Below, one piece after another: positions 10,397 through 20,391 of a DNA stretch of 34,528 nucleotides (position 1 is the stretch's first letter; every line of letters starts with the position of its first letter). The DNA comes from Gammaproteobacteria bacterium (GTDB lineage: Bacteria > Pseudomonadota > Gammaproteobacteria > GRL18): NCBI GenBank assembly GCA_027011205.1, contig JALVAL010000138.1:1-34528 (forward strand), given 5' to 3'. The position numbers were made by a program, and so were the translations under genes. Under the pieces are notes generated by a model. That model was not told the origin of the DNA. It was given only the letters and a program-made list of their open reading frames with translations, and did no database searches.

Positions 10397-10848
10397 GTTT
10401 CCCGCCTCCACAGCTACTACCGGACACAATTAAAGAAATAACATTCTTTAACAATTTGATTCAGTCTGTTTATTCATTATGGTTTGAGTCAGACAAGCTA
10501 AATACTTTGCATGAATCAGAAGCGTTAACAACAACTGATGCAACAATAGCAACACTTGACCAGATCGAGCTAGAAGAAAACACAACAGCACACATACATT
10601 CAACTATAGTTGCTGTAGAGTCAGGAAGCGGTAATAGGGCGACTTACGAGATAATAGGCACGTTCTATAGGGTTTTAGGGCCGGCGGTGCAACAAGGCGT
10701 AACAACGTCATTACACAGCATTGAATCAGATGGTTCATGGGCTGTCAGTTATGATGTATCAGCCAATAGTGCTAGAATAAGGGTAACAGGCGCAGCGGCG
10801 TCAATAGATTGGCGGTCGTCCAGCCGAATTATGAGATTATCAAATTAG
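10393..10848 (+). CDS. Hypothetical structural protein
   Basis: 151 aa, ATGA overlap with upstream gene. Confidence 0.65.
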   Translation: MSFPPPQLLPDTIKEITFFNNLIQSVYSLWFESDKLNTLHESEALTTTDATIATLDQIELEENTTAHIHSTIVAVESGSGNRATYEIIGTFYRVLGPAVQQGVTTSLHSIESDGSWAVSYDVSANSARIRVTGAAASIDWRSSSRIMRLSN

Positions 10849-10856
10849 GGTTAACA

Positions 10857-11750
10857 ATGAGTTTACTCGGCAAAGTATTAGGCACAGATCAGGCGGCTGA
10901 TAAGCAGTCCAAAGCGGCAACGCAAGCAGCACAGATTCAGGCTGATGCAACGACAAAAGCGGCTGAATTATCACGCCAGACAACGCAGGATGTTATCGCA
11001 TCGCAAGAGCAAGCAGCAGCGACGGCTAGAAGTGATCTACAGCCATTTCGTGATGCTGGGGCGGCACAGCTGCCTAACCTTAATACTGATCTACAGGGAA
11101 TCCGTGGGCTTGTAACAGACCTTAATCAACAAGCCAGCTTTGTACAAGATAACCCATTTTTCAAAGCATTAGCAGATGACGCACAACGTCGTATTTTTAA
11201 CAACCAGGCTGCTAAAGGTAAAGTAGGTTCAGGTGGTACTGCTGAAGCATTACAAAACAGCATTATGTTGCTTGGCAATGATTTGGTAAATCAAAACGTA
11301 AGCCAGCGGCAGGGTGTTTTAAGCTCTGGACTCAATATTGCATCACTGGGAAGTAACGCAGCAGCTGGACAGGCAAATATCACTCAAGGAGCTGCTACGA
11401 ATGCTGGAAACACAGCTATTAGCGGGAATAGAAGTATTACCGATCTTCTAACACAAGGCGCTAATGCTCAAGCTTCTGGTGTTGTTGGTTCAGCTAACGC
11501 ACAAGCAGCCGGTACACAAGCAGCTATTAATACTGCTCTACAGATTGGAACAATTGCTGCGCTATCAGATAAACGATATAAGGAAAATATCAAACCTGTA
11601 GGTAAATCTAAAGGAGTGCCTTATTACTTCTTCAAGTACAAAGATAGCTTGAAATTACAGTTCGGCACAATGGCGCATGAAGTCGAGCATATCAAAGATG
11701 CTGTTATTGATATCGGCGGTAAAAAATACGTTAACTATGGGGCTTTATAA
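10857..11750 (+). CDS. Putative DNA ejection (P22 gp7-like) protein with C-terminal S74 intramolecular chaperone-like domain
   Basis: Ala/Gln-rich N-terminus; SDKRYKENIKPVGKSKGVPYYFFKYKD...GTMAHEVEHI at C-terminus; ATG at 10857 preferred to 10809. Confidence 0.75.
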   Translation: MSLLGKVLGTDQAADKQSKAATQAAQIQADATTKAAELSRQTTQDVIASQEQAAATARSDLQPFRDAGAAQLPNLNTDLQGIRGLVTDLNQQASFVQDNPFFKALADDAQRRIFNNQAAKGKVGSGGTAEALQNSIMLLGNDLVNQNVSQRQGVLSSGLNIASLGSNAAAGQANITQGAATNAGNTAISGNRSITDLLTQGANAQASGVVGSANAQAAGTQAAINTALQIGTIAALSDKRYKENIKPVGKSKGVPYYFFKYKDSLKLQFGTMAHEVEHIKDAVIDIGGKKYVNYGAL

Positions 11751-12982
11751 TGGCTATTAATCCAAACATCCCATTACAAGCTAATGTCGTAGTTGACCCG
11801 TCTCAAGGAATTGCACAGCTGGCTAATGCTCTGCAAGTAAGAAAGCAGAACGACAGGCAGAAAGAGTTAGACGCTCAATCAGCTAAATCACAAGGCATTC
11901 AGGACGAAGCAAACAAATTGCAGATTGACGCTGCAAAACAGAAAATTGCTCAATCTGGAAAAGAAGGCGCATTGAAAGCATGGGGAGCTGATCTTGTGCG
12001 TATTAAGTCGTTGGCCGATGCTGGCCAATTACAGCAGGCCAGACACGAATTAATCCAGCGTAAAGCTAATCTAGTCGAACAGCAAATTAATGATCCTAGT
12101 GTTGATACAAATGACACTGATGAGCTTATTAATTTTATTGATCAAGGAAATTTAGAAGGGTTCAATGCTGTTGTAAATTCAGAGCTAAGCGGATTGCAGT
12201 CACTGGGATTGCTTGAAGGTGTAAGCGGCAAACAAGGGCTTGCATCGGCTAAAACAGAACTATTCACAAGCGGATCAATTCAGGCCATGCCAGATGGGTC
12301 TGTTATCGTAAAAGACCCTCAAGGGAATACTGTAACAGGCGAGGATAGGACGAAGGTATTAGCTGCAATACGTCAAGAATCAATCGACAAAGCCCAGTCA
12401 ATGGCTAATATTGAGGTTCAAAAGAATAGAGATATTGAACAAGTTAAATCCGCTGAGAAGAAAGCGACACAGGCTTTTGATATGGTGGATAAAATACGAG
12501 GCAATATCAGAAACCTTGAAGAAGCGGCTAGGCTATCAAAAGATGGAGCTAATACTGGGCCAATTGTTTCAATGTTCCCAAGTTTCAAAGAAGAATCAGT
12601 GCGGCTTGATAACATGCAGAAACGATTAGGTCTTGATGTTGTTGGTGCAGTTACTTTTGGCGCGTTATCTAAAGGTGAATTGGATTTAGCCAAAGATGTT
12701 GCTTTGCCGACTAATTTAACACCAGAAAAACTAGTGAAGTGGATTGAAGACAAAATAGCAGCGCAAAAGAAATTAGCAACATATCTTGAAGACCAGGCTA
12801 TTTATTTAAGCCAAGGACATACTAATGCAGAATGGAAGCAATACCAGAGAGAGCAAAAGAAAATTGCTGATTCTGTAATAAAATCCACAGGTGTGAGCGA
12901 GCAAGATATTAATGACACCATGAAAGAACTTGGGTGGACAAGGCAGCAAGTAATCAACGAATTGCAGAAAAGGGCTAAATAA
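11750..12982 (+). CDS. Putative ejection/injection protein
   Basis: 410 aa helical, Gln-rich, between gp7-like protein and a large Gly/Ala-rich protein. Confidence 0.65.
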   Translation: MAINPNIPLQANVVVDPSQGIAQLANALQVRKQNDRQKELDAQSAKSQGIQDEANKLQIDAAKQKIAQSGKEGALKAWGADLVRIKSLADAGQLQQARHELIQRKANLVEQQINDPSVDTNDTDELINFIDQGNLEGFNAVVNSELSGLQSLGLLEGVSGKQGLASAKTELFTSGSIQAMPDGSVIVKDPQGNTVTGEDRTKVLAAIRQESIDKAQSMANIEVQKNRDIEQVKSAEKKATQAFDMVDKIRGNIRNLEEAARLSKDGANTGPIVSMFPSFKEESVRLDNMQKRLGLDVVGAVTFGALSKGELDLAKDVALPTNLTPEKLVKWIEDKIAAQKKLATYLEDQAIYLSQGHTNAEWKQYQREQKKIADSVIKSTGVSEQDINDTMKELGWTRQQVINELQKRAK

Positions 12983-14814
12983 TGCCTAACCTATTTCCTG
13001 ACCTTAAAGAAAAAGATAAACCGGTTAATACTGGAGGCGGCAATTTATTTCCTGACCTTGCGCCAAAACAAGAGCGTGCTACAAATCCTGATCAACCAGA
13101 GCAAGGTGGCCAGTCGTTCGCGGCAGGCGCAGGACAGCAATTATTGCAAGGCGCTACACTAAACACGGCTGATGAAATTCAATCAGTAATAGCTGCGGCT
13201 GTGGCAGCTCCTTTTATCTCTGATAAAACATTTTCCCAGCTAATGGTTGATGCTCGCAAGTCATTTAGAGAGCAAAACAAGAAGTTTGAAGAACAAAACC
13301 CTAAAACCGCATTAGGTCTGCAATTAGCTGGAGGGTTAGCAACTGGTGGAGCTGGTTTGGGTGCTACATCTACTATAAAAGGTGCTGCCGCTGTAGGTGG
13401 GACAATGGGTGCTATTGCTGGTGCAGGGACTTCAGATCAGCCAGAATTCTTGACTAAAGAAACTGCTATTGATGCTGGTATAGGTGCTGTTGGAGGTGCT
13501 GCTATCGGTGCTGCTATACCTGCTGCTGGCAAGGTTGTTAAGCCAATAGCAAAAGATATTGCTAAAATATTTACTAAACAATCTCCAACAAAGCAAAGAA
13601 TAGCAAAGCTGATTGAAAGCGGATCAGTTGATAATGAAACCGCGAGATTTAAGTTAAAAGAAGGCGTGCAACCAGCTGAAACAAAGTTAGGCGAATACTT
13701 AAGAGTAGGCGCACCAAAGGTTGAAGCTGATAATGTAGCGCGAGAAGCGATTAAACAGGGATATGATGAAGGCGTTATCGCTGCGATTAAAGGTGCAAGC
13801 AAAACAGACAAAGCAAAGATGCTGAAAATGGTCGAAATACTTGATAGAGGCCGAAAGAATCAACGGTTTTCAGTAGAGAATAGACCTTCTGACGTAGTAG
13901 GCGATACGTTATTGCAGAGGTTAAAAACAGTTAAATCAGCTAATCAAGCAGCTGGTCAACAGTTAGATATCGTTGCAAAATCTTTGAAGGGACAGCCTTT
14001 CGATGCTAAAGAGCCGGTTGGTAAGTTTGTGCAAGACCTTCATGATATGGGCATCACGTTTTCAAATAAAGGCGGGAAGATTAAGGCAAATTACAAAAAT
14101 TCTGATATACAAGGTTTGAAATCAATCGAAAACCTAATGACCCGAGTTATTAGTAGAATGAGCAATGTCGATAAAGTTGATGCTTTAGCAGCTCATAGAA
14201 TGAAAAGGTTTTTAGATCAGCAAGTTCCTTACGGGAAAACAAAGGGGTTAACAGGTAAAGCTCGAACGGTATTAAAAAAACTACGTCATAACTTAGATAA
14301 AACGCTCGATGATTCGTACCCTAAATATAACCAAGTTAATACGGTTTATTCAGATACTATAAACGCTATTGATTCTTTGCAGGATGTTTCAGGACAGAAA
14401 ATGGATTTATCTGGAAAAAATGCAGACAAGGCTGTTGGAACTCTACTTCGCAGGCTATTAAGCAAACAACAGTCTCGCGTTAGGCTTTTAGATGCTGTGA
14501 ATGAGGTTGAATCAGTCGCTAAAAAATACTCAGGCGATGGTAAAAAGCTCTTAACAGGAAAAGGAAATGGCGAGGATGATTTGTTAACACAAGTTATGTT
14601 TGCGGATGAGTTAGAATCAGTCTTTGGATCATCGGCAAAAACTTCATTTCAAGGCGACATTGAGAAGGCGATTAATAAAGGCGCAAATCTTGCGACCTCT
14701 CCGACTTCTGGTTTCGATGCAGGGGTATCAATTCTAGGGAAGGGCGCTGAAAAGATACGGGGTATTAATCCTGATAATGCAATCAAAGCAATTAAAGACT
14801 TATTGAGCGAATAA
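12982..14814 (+). CDS. Putative ejection/injection protein (P22 gp16-like position)
   Basis: 610 aa; glycine-rich hydrophobic segments (GGLATGGAGLGATS, GAVGGAAIGAAIPAAG). Confidence 0.65.
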   Translation: MPNLFPDLKEKDKPVNTGGGNLFPDLAPKQERATNPDQPEQGGQSFAAGAGQQLLQGATLNTADEIQSVIAAAVAAPFISDKTFSQLMVDARKSFREQNKKFEEQNPKTALGLQLAGGLATGGAGLGATSTIKGAAAVGGTMGAIAGAGTSDQPEFLTKETAIDAGIGAVGGAAIGAAIPAAGKVVKPIAKDIAKIFTKQSPTKQRIAKLIESGSVDNETARFKLKEGVQPAETKLGEYLRVGAPKVEADNVAREAIKQGYDEGVIAAIKGASKTDKAKMLKMVEILDRGRKNQRFSVENRPSDVVGDTLLQRLKTVKSANQAAGQQLDIVAKSLKGQPFDAKEPVGKFVQDLHDMGITFSNKGGKIKANYKNSDIQGLKSIENLMTRVISRMSNVDKVDALAAHRMKRFLDQQVPYGKTKGLTGKARTVLKKLRHNLDKTLDDSYPKYNQVNTVYSDTINAIDSLQDVSGQKMDLSGKNADKAVGTLLRRLLSKQQSRVRLLDAVNEVESVAKKYSGDGKKLLTGKGNGEDDLLTQVMFADELESVFGSSAKTSFQGDIEKAINKGANLATSPTSGFDAGVSILGKGAEKIRGINPDNAIKAIKDLLSE

Positions 14815-14815
14815 C

Positions 14816-15793
14816 ATGGCCTGGCTACCAATAGCGCAAACTGTCCCGCAATACACCTCTTCTGGTGAGCCTGCTGCGGGTTATGTTTTAAAATTCTACG
14901 CAGCTGGAACTGCAACTAATATTGTCATTGCAACTGATAACACTGGTGGCACTACCGCAACTGACGCATTATTGAACGCAGATGGCTATCCAGAGGTTAC
15001 AGGATCAGTTTTTATCCCACACATAGACCAATCCTATAAAGTTGTTTTGTATCCATCACAGGCGGCAGCAGACAGCGATACAGGGTCTGTTTGGTCTGTA
15101 GATAACTTAACTCCTCCGGTTAATACGGTTAACTCAGTTGACGAAAAGGTAAAAGTATCAAGTAACGATACAACAGCAGACACGCTTGATAGCAAGGTCG
15201 TATCAGGAACAAACATCAATGTGACTGAAAACCTAGACGGCGCAAATGAGAATCTAAGCGTAGATTTAAAATTGACGGCTGATGTAGTACCGGAAACAAC
15301 GTCGGCAATTGATTTAGGAACAGTGACAAAACAATTTAAAGATGCGCAGTTCAGCGGGACTTTAACTGTAGACACTGCTTTTTCAGGGGCAGCATTCTTA
15401 GACGAAGATGATTTAATATCTGATAGCAATACAAAAGCAGCTAGTCAGCAATCTATAAAAGCATATATTGATTTGAAAACAGGCGGTCTTAACACAAAAA
15501 TAATTGATATTGGCGACTGGGATATGGATGCAACATTATCAGTATCAATACCTCATGGTTTAACATATTCTAAAATAAGGAGCGTCAAGGCGTTAATTCG
15601 TAATGATGCAGACTCGGCTGTATATGATTTTTCTTCAGTAAATAATGCAGTGACAGAAACAGCAGGAAACTTTGTTTATGCGACAGTAACAGACGTTGCA
15701 ATAACTAGGGCGACGACAGGATTTTTCGATTCAACAGGATTCGATAGTACATCTTATAATCGTGGCTGGATTGTAATAAGGCATATTAACTAA
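14816..15793 (+). CDS. Tail fibre/adaptor with tailspike-like head-binding N-terminal domain
   Basis: MAWLPIAQTVPQYTSSGEPAAGYVLKFYAAGT...FIPHIDQSYKVVLYPSQAAAD; fibre motif SNTKAASQQSIKAYID. Confidence 0.85.
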   Translation: MAWLPIAQTVPQYTSSGEPAAGYVLKFYAAGTATNIVIATDNTGGTTATDALLNADGYPEVTGSVFIPHIDQSYKVVLYPSQAAADSDTGSVWSVDNLTPPVNTVNSVDEKVKVSSNDTTADTLDSKVVSGTNINVTENLDGANENLSVDLKLTADVVPETTSAIDLGTVTKQFKDAQFSGTLTVDTAFSGAAFLDEDDLISDSNTKAASQQSIKAYIDLKTGGLNTKIIDIGDWDMDATLSVSIPHGLTYSKIRSVKALIRNDADSAVYDFSSVNNAVTETAGNFVYATVTDVAITRATTGFFDSTGFDSTSYNRGWIVIRHIN

Positions 15794-17943
15794 TGGCATA
15801 TCTACCAATAGCTCAAACAGTACCGCAATACTCTAATAACGGTGAGCCAGCTTCAGGCTATGTCCTGAAATTCTATGCCGCTGGAACATCGACCGTTATC
15901 AATTCAGCGACAGATAACACAGGAGCAACTCTGTTAAGCGATATAGTGCTAAATGCAGATGGCTATCCAGATCAGTCTGGCTCTATCTTCATTCCGCATA
16001 TAGACCAAGAGTACAAATTAGCATTATATCCTTCACAGTCTGCTGCTGACTCAAACACAGGCGCAACATGGTCTATCGATAATCTAGCTGCTGCGGTAAA
16101 TGCTGACACAAACAGCCAAGTTCAAGTATCAAGCAATGATGCGACACCAGGTTATTTGAACGGTAAACTCGTTGTAGGTTCAGGGATAGGGTTAACAGAG
16201 CAAAATGATGGCTCAGACGAAAGCCTTTTAATTACTAATCCGGTTAAAATTTATGACACTTTGGCTTTAATGGTCGCAGACGTTGCCAATATCTCTATTG
16301 GCGATTCTATAACACTGGATGGACGGAATACGAAAGGCGATGGCGGCGGGGCTACTTGGCGCGCAGTTGATGCTACCTTGGTTACGACTAATGGATATAA
16401 TATTGTAGCTGGAAATGCTACGGTTGCTTTTCAACTTTACACCAGTTTAATCCCATTCAGTCAGCATACCGTTATCCCCGCTCAGTGGGGCGCAGACGTA
16501 ACAGGTGCAACAGATTGCACTAGCGAAGTACACGCAGTTAGAGACTATGCAAAATCTTCTGGTGCTAACGTATATTTTACCAGAGGCACTTATCTCGGAA
16601 ACTTTGATTTTCAAGGCTTAAACGCTTCTCAATGGCAGAATCTTGTTATCTACGGTGACGGTATTAATACTGTGCTTAAACGTAATTCTGCACTGTCGCA
16701 GGTGCTTAGAGTTCGTGGTGAGTCATCTTCCGGTGATATGAGATACCCGCATGTATCTAACTTGATGATCGACGGTAACGGTAGCTCTACATCACCAGCT
16801 TTTGAAATCAATTATTGCCAAACCCCACAGGTAGAGAACGTCTATTTTCAGAATTGCCATAATGCAATGTTGATGGAAACTAAGGTTTATGATGGTTCTT
16901 TAACTCACGTCATATTCCGCGATCCAGACAGAACAGCGGCTGATGGCTACGCATTAAAACTTGGCGATAGCTGCAATTACATTACTATTGACGATTCTTA
17001 TTTCATCGGCCCAGGTGATGCTAATAAACACACATTGCTGTATTGCTCAGGACCGAATGATGCGCCAGGGTATCATCGGATTATAAATTCACAGTTTGAA
17101 AACTCGTCACATCCAATTACTTTAGAGGATGTTCGCGGCATCGTTCTTGATAACAATCATATCGAAGGACACGGGGCATTGACGACTGGCACGGCTGAGT
17201 TTCATGGAATTACAATTAAACCTGTTACCAATGGTGGCGCAAGTGCTTTCGGCTCTGGAATGGTTATCACTAATAATAAATTCTGGGGGAAATCATCCAC
17301 TACGGCTTTTGATGCGTTTATCAATATTGATCTCGATAGTGCTGGGCAGACTGAAACAGAGGATTTATTCGCTGGGTGGGTTGTTGAAGGCAACACTTTC
17401 GGAACGTCTGCGACGCAAGGCGGCGATGCTTATGGCACAAAGGCTGCTATCAGCTTAAAGGCATTTAGTGCTAAAGGACAAGTGTTGAGGTTAGGCAGTA
17501 ATAACTGGCACGCTAACGGCGCATCAGGTGGAGTGTTGAGAACAGATTTTATACTGACGCCTGCTAACACTGCTGGCAACTATGCCAGGTATACTCTTGA
17601 TAATGAGTCGCCTTTGTATGACCTATGGCTAAGTGGATCGAGAGAGATAGCAACACTTAACAAGGCTATGAGTGGTGGTATTATCACCACAGAGAACGCA
17701 ACTGCAAACGGATCACTGACCCTGCCTAGCGCATTGAAGAACATGGAGTACACTTTTATTGTGTCTGAGTCCTACTGGCTTGAGTTAGACCCGGCAACAG
17801 GTGAGAGATTTAGATTAGCTTCTGCTGCTGATAAATACATCCGTTCGTCAGGTTCTAGTGGCGATACGTTGAAGATATATTGCATCGAGGATGGAATATG
17901 GGATGTTGCATATTCACAAGGAACATGGACATATCAAGTCTAA
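15793..17943 (+). CDS. Tailspike with the same N-terminal domain and beta-helix-like body
   Basis: MAYLPIAQTVPQYSNNGEPASGYVLKFYAAGT...; DGRNTKGDGGGATWRAVD and repeated N-x-x-I/GNGSS strands typical of pectate-lyase-fold spikes. Confidence 0.88.
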   Translation: MAYLPIAQTVPQYSNNGEPASGYVLKFYAAGTSTVINSATDNTGATLLSDIVLNADGYPDQSGSIFIPHIDQEYKLALYPSQSAADSNTGATWSIDNLAAAVNADTNSQVQVSSNDATPGYLNGKLVVGSGIGLTEQNDGSDESLLITNPVKIYDTLALMVADVANISIGDSITLDGRNTKGDGGGATWRAVDATLVTTNGYNIVAGNATVAFQLYTSLIPFSQHTVIPAQWGADVTGATDCTSEVHAVRDYAKSSGANVYFTRGTYLGNFDFQGLNASQWQNLVIYGDGINTVLKRNSALSQVLRVRGESSSGDMRYPHVSNLMIDGNGSSTSPAFEINYCQTPQVENVYFQNCHNAMLMETKVYDGSLTHVIFRDPDRTAADGYALKLGDSCNYITIDDSYFIGPGDANKHTLLYCSGPNDAPGYHRIINSQFENSSHPITLEDVRGIVLDNNHIEGHGALTTGTAEFHGITIKPVTNGGASAFGSGMVITNNKFWGKSSTTAFDAFINIDLDSAGQTETEDLFAGWVVEGNTFGTSATQGGDAYGTKAAISLKAFSAKGQVLRLGSNNWHANGASGGVLRTDFILTPANTAGNYARYTLDNESPLYDLWLSGSREIATLNKAMSGGIITTENATANGSLTLPSALKNMEYTFIVSESYWLELDPATGERFRLASAADKYIRSSGSSGDTLKIYCIEDGIWDVAYSQGTWTYQV

Positions 17944-19562
17944 GACTGCATTGACTTGCTTCTGTTTCGGTATCTGATGAATGAGTGAACCATATAGTTA
18001 TGCGCTTGTTCACTGTATCTTGATACTTGTTGTAAGCCTTTTGGAAATACACCGAACACTTCACGGAATTTGTGCGCCGCCATCCCTTTAGTGTTTACAG
18101 GCATCTTGCCCTGTTTCATTCTGCGCTGATTCAATTCCATAATCTCATGCAATAAACCGGAGTACATTTCTTGCTTGTCAGGTTTTTTCTTTTTATGCTT
18201 AGTTGATTTATTGTTAACAATCTCGACCATCTTCCCATGCTCAAATCTCATAACCTGTCCGTTAACGAATTGAGTATATTTCTCCGGCTTATATCCGCAA
18301 TAATTACACTGTCCGCCAGTAAAGAAGTGATGACACTCAGGGCATTCTGACTGCTTCACATCGCTTGCTTTTGGCTTATCGTCACGCTCTTTCTTTTTGC
18401 CATCACATAGCTCGGTGAACTCAGCTTCGTAAACGTCTGGATGCGAGTACCGCTCCCAGTTGCCGCCGTGGTCGTGGATAATTGCTACTTTGTCTGGGTT
18501 ATTTGGATCACTACGCCTTGCCCTGCCGTGTAACTGTATCCACCTTCCAAGTGCCGACGGGTGTCCATCCTTGTCCGGTGCGAACGCTGTGCATAAAAGG
18601 ATTGCTGACGCTTCTGGATAGTCAAAGCCCTCTATTAATTTAATGACTGAGAAAACACCGATTAACAAACCATCCTTTAATGATTTAAGCACCGCCTCGC
18701 AATCATCATGGCTCATTTTGCTGTGGACATAGCCTACATTATGTCCAGCGTTTTGAAACAGCTCTGCAAGGTGAACACAAGACTTGATTGATTTAGCGAA
18801 TCCAAGAAACGGTCGGCCTTCCATATCTGGATTGTTTTCGTACTCGGTTAGAACATCGCCGGTTAGTGACTCAACCTGCTTATCTTCGTCTCTGGTACTG
18901 TACTCACCAGTCGTTAGAACTTTCAGTTTTGAATGGTCTATTTGCTTCCTTGCCGCTAGAACCCGCATCGGAGTTATAACTCCCTGCTGTGCTAGTTTGT
19001 AGGCCGGTGTAGTCCTTACAAGGTCATCATATACGTTTGCTAGTCCTTTACTCATCGGTGTAGCAGAAAGACCGACAAGCCACTTAGTATCAATATTCTC
19101 TACTGCTTTGAACCGAAGGTGAGCCTCGTCAACAACCACACAATCGAAGTCTTTAAATAAATCTGGGTAGTCTCGAAGTCTATTACCGAGTGTTTGGATG
19201 GTCGCTATCTGTACTGCATAACTGAGATTAAAGCGTTCGTCATTTCCTTGAATAATCCCGACGTCAGTTTGCAGGATGTAGTTGAAGTCTTTGAGAATCT
19301 GGTTTATCAGAGTATTGCGAGGGACAACAAACATCAACCTGGCTTTGTTGTTTTTGCTGAGTATCCGGTGGAATAAAGTGGCTGCCCAAACAGATTTCCC
19401 TGAACCAGTTGGTGACATGCACATTTGCCGACGATATCCTGCTCGATACGATTTAATCATATTATCGAACAGTTTTATCTGAACATCCCTTAACTTTAAA
19501 TCTGCCGGTAATGGTTTTAAATCAACCGGCTTTATTATTATTTTATCATCGAACATAGTCAC
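17940..19562 (-). CDS. SF2 DEAD/DEAH-box helicase
   Basis: MSPTGSGKS Walker A, VVDEAH Walker B, GLSATP motif III, HGRARRSD motif VI, C-terminal CPECHHFFTGGQCNYCG. Confidence 0.93.
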   Translation of the reverse strand: MTMFDDKIIIKPVDLKPLPADLKLRDVQIKLFDNMIKSYRAGYRRQMCMSPTGSGKSVWAATLFHRILSKNNKARLMFVVPRNTLINQILKDFNYILQTDVGIIQGNDERFNLSYAVQIATIQTLGNRLRDYPDLFKDFDCVVVDEAHLRFKAVENIDTKWLVGLSATPMSKGLANVYDDLVRTTPAYKLAQQGVITPMRVLAARKQIDHSKLKVLTTGEYSTRDEDKQVESLTGDVLTEYENNPDMEGRPFLGFAKSIKSCVHLAELFQNAGHNVGYVHSKMSHDDCEAVLKSLKDGLLIGVFSVIKLIEGFDYPEASAILLCTAFAPDKDGHPSALGRWIQLHGRARRSDPNNPDKVAIIHDHGGNWERYSHPDVYEAEFTELCDGKKKERDDKPKASDVKQSECPECHHFFTGGQCNYCGYKPEKYTQFVNGQVMRFEHGKMVEIVNNKSTKHKKKKPDKQEMYSGLLHEIMELNQRRMKQGKMPVNTKGMAAHKFREVFGVFPKGLQQVSRYSEQAHNYMVHSFIRYRNRSKSMQS

Positions 19563-19573
19563 CTCTAACTATA

Positions 19574-19665
19574 TGGTAGTTGGGGCGAGACTCGAACTCG
19601 CATCAGCCGATTATCTGTCGTTACGGGTTATAAACCCGCTGCTCTACCAGTTAAGCTACCCAACC
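19574..19665 (-). tRNA. tRNA, 89 nt plus encoded CCA, apparent anticodon UAU, long (21 nt) variable region
   Basis: Minus strand GGTTGGG TA GCTTAACTGGTAGAGC A GCGGG TTTATAA CCCGT [AACGACAGATAATCGGCTGAT] GCGAG TTCGAGT CTCGC CCCAACT A CCA; all four arms pair. Confidence 0.85.
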
Positions 19666-19697
19666 ATTTTTGGTAATGAAACAGATTTCGCTACCAG

Positions 19698-19746
19698 ATA
19701 TAACAGGTCGATGAACCAGACGGAGCTGGCTATCTAGTTGTTAGAT
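19698..19746 (+). repeat. attC-like site L1
   Basis: Plus: ATATAAC aggtc GATGAACCAG acggag CTGGCTATC tagtt GTTAGAT; last 7 nt match GTTRRRY exactly. Confidence 0.65.
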
Positions 19747-19748
19747 TA

Positions 19749-20081
19749 CTAATCACGCCAATTATCACACCAACAATCAGGTGTTATCTCTTTTATGAAT
19801 TCAGTAGTGATATGCGTATGTATTACATCAGGTGATGATTCTTCCGATTCATCTGCAAAATAAATAAGTCTTACAGAATCTTTTTTACCATCTTCAATTA
19901 GCACCTTTTGTATGTCTTTATTAAAATCCTCAAGTGCTGAATATCTTTTTAACTCTGTATAACTAGCCCAGTAATCTCTATCGAAATCAATTAACCCATC
20001 ATATTTATCTGTAAACCATTTAGGCAATTCATCTTTCTTCATTACCATTGTGTCGCTTATTACTTGGTGTCTGTAACCCAT
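19749..20081 (-). CDS. Hypothetical cassette protein
   Basis: 110 aa; SD aggag before ATG; stop directly beside attC-like site. Confidence 0.65.
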   Translation of the reverse strand: MGYRHQVISDTMVMKKDELPKWFTDKYDGLIDFDRDYWASYTELKRYSALEDFNKDIQKVLIEDGKKDSVRLIYFADESEESSPDVIHTHITTEFIKEITPDCWCDNWRD

Positions 20082-20108
20082 TTCATTCTCCTATAATTAT
20101 TAAAGTAA

Positions 20109-20165
20109 ACCTAACAATACGCGCAAGGCGCTATCGCTCGGACTCGCTGCGCTCTAATCATTAAA
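20109..20165 (+). repeat. attC-like site L2
   Basis: Plus: ACCTAAC aatacGCGCAAGGCGC...GCGCTCTAATCATTAAAC; ACCTAAC matches RYYYAAC exactly; near-copy of sites R5 and R8 with a 12-nt internal deletion. Confidence 0.7.
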
Positions 20166-20391
20166 CCAAATAGTCCAAACACTCACTAACATAATCAGGC
20201 TGAAACGGTGTGGATTCCATCACATCAACCTTATGACCTATGTCAATTTGTATCCGAACCATAGAGAATAACAAACTTACAGCGATCAGTAAAAGCACTG
20301 TTACCGTTTTCGATGCTTGCGGTTCTTCCTCGCCTTCGTCTTTTCGTACTGTCTCCACGGGTGCATCATCCAAAAATATAGCTGATGCCAA
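20161..20391 (-). CDS. Small single-TM protein
   Basis: 76 aa with TVTVLLLIAVSLLFSMVRI membrane segment; stop overlaps attC-like end. Confidence 0.6.
   Translation of the reverse strand: MASAIFLDDAPVETVRKDEGEEEPQASKTVTVLLLIAVSLLFSMVRIQIDIGHKVDVMESTPFQPDYVSECLDYLV

Noticed and set aside
13437-13811. Minus-strand ORF in ejection gene, and similar antisense ORFs (1263-1505, 15034-15429, 12418-12753)
   Set aside because: Fully antisense to well-supported late genes, no SD or homology signal.
19610-19632. GTCGTTA inside the tRNA variable arm as an attC end
   Set aside because: Only a 7-nt match with no partner arm; likely chance.
19600-19640. tRNA as an ochre suppressor (UUA anticodon)
   Set aside because: Shifting the loop breaks the closing base pairs of the anticodon stem; the UAU reading pairs best.
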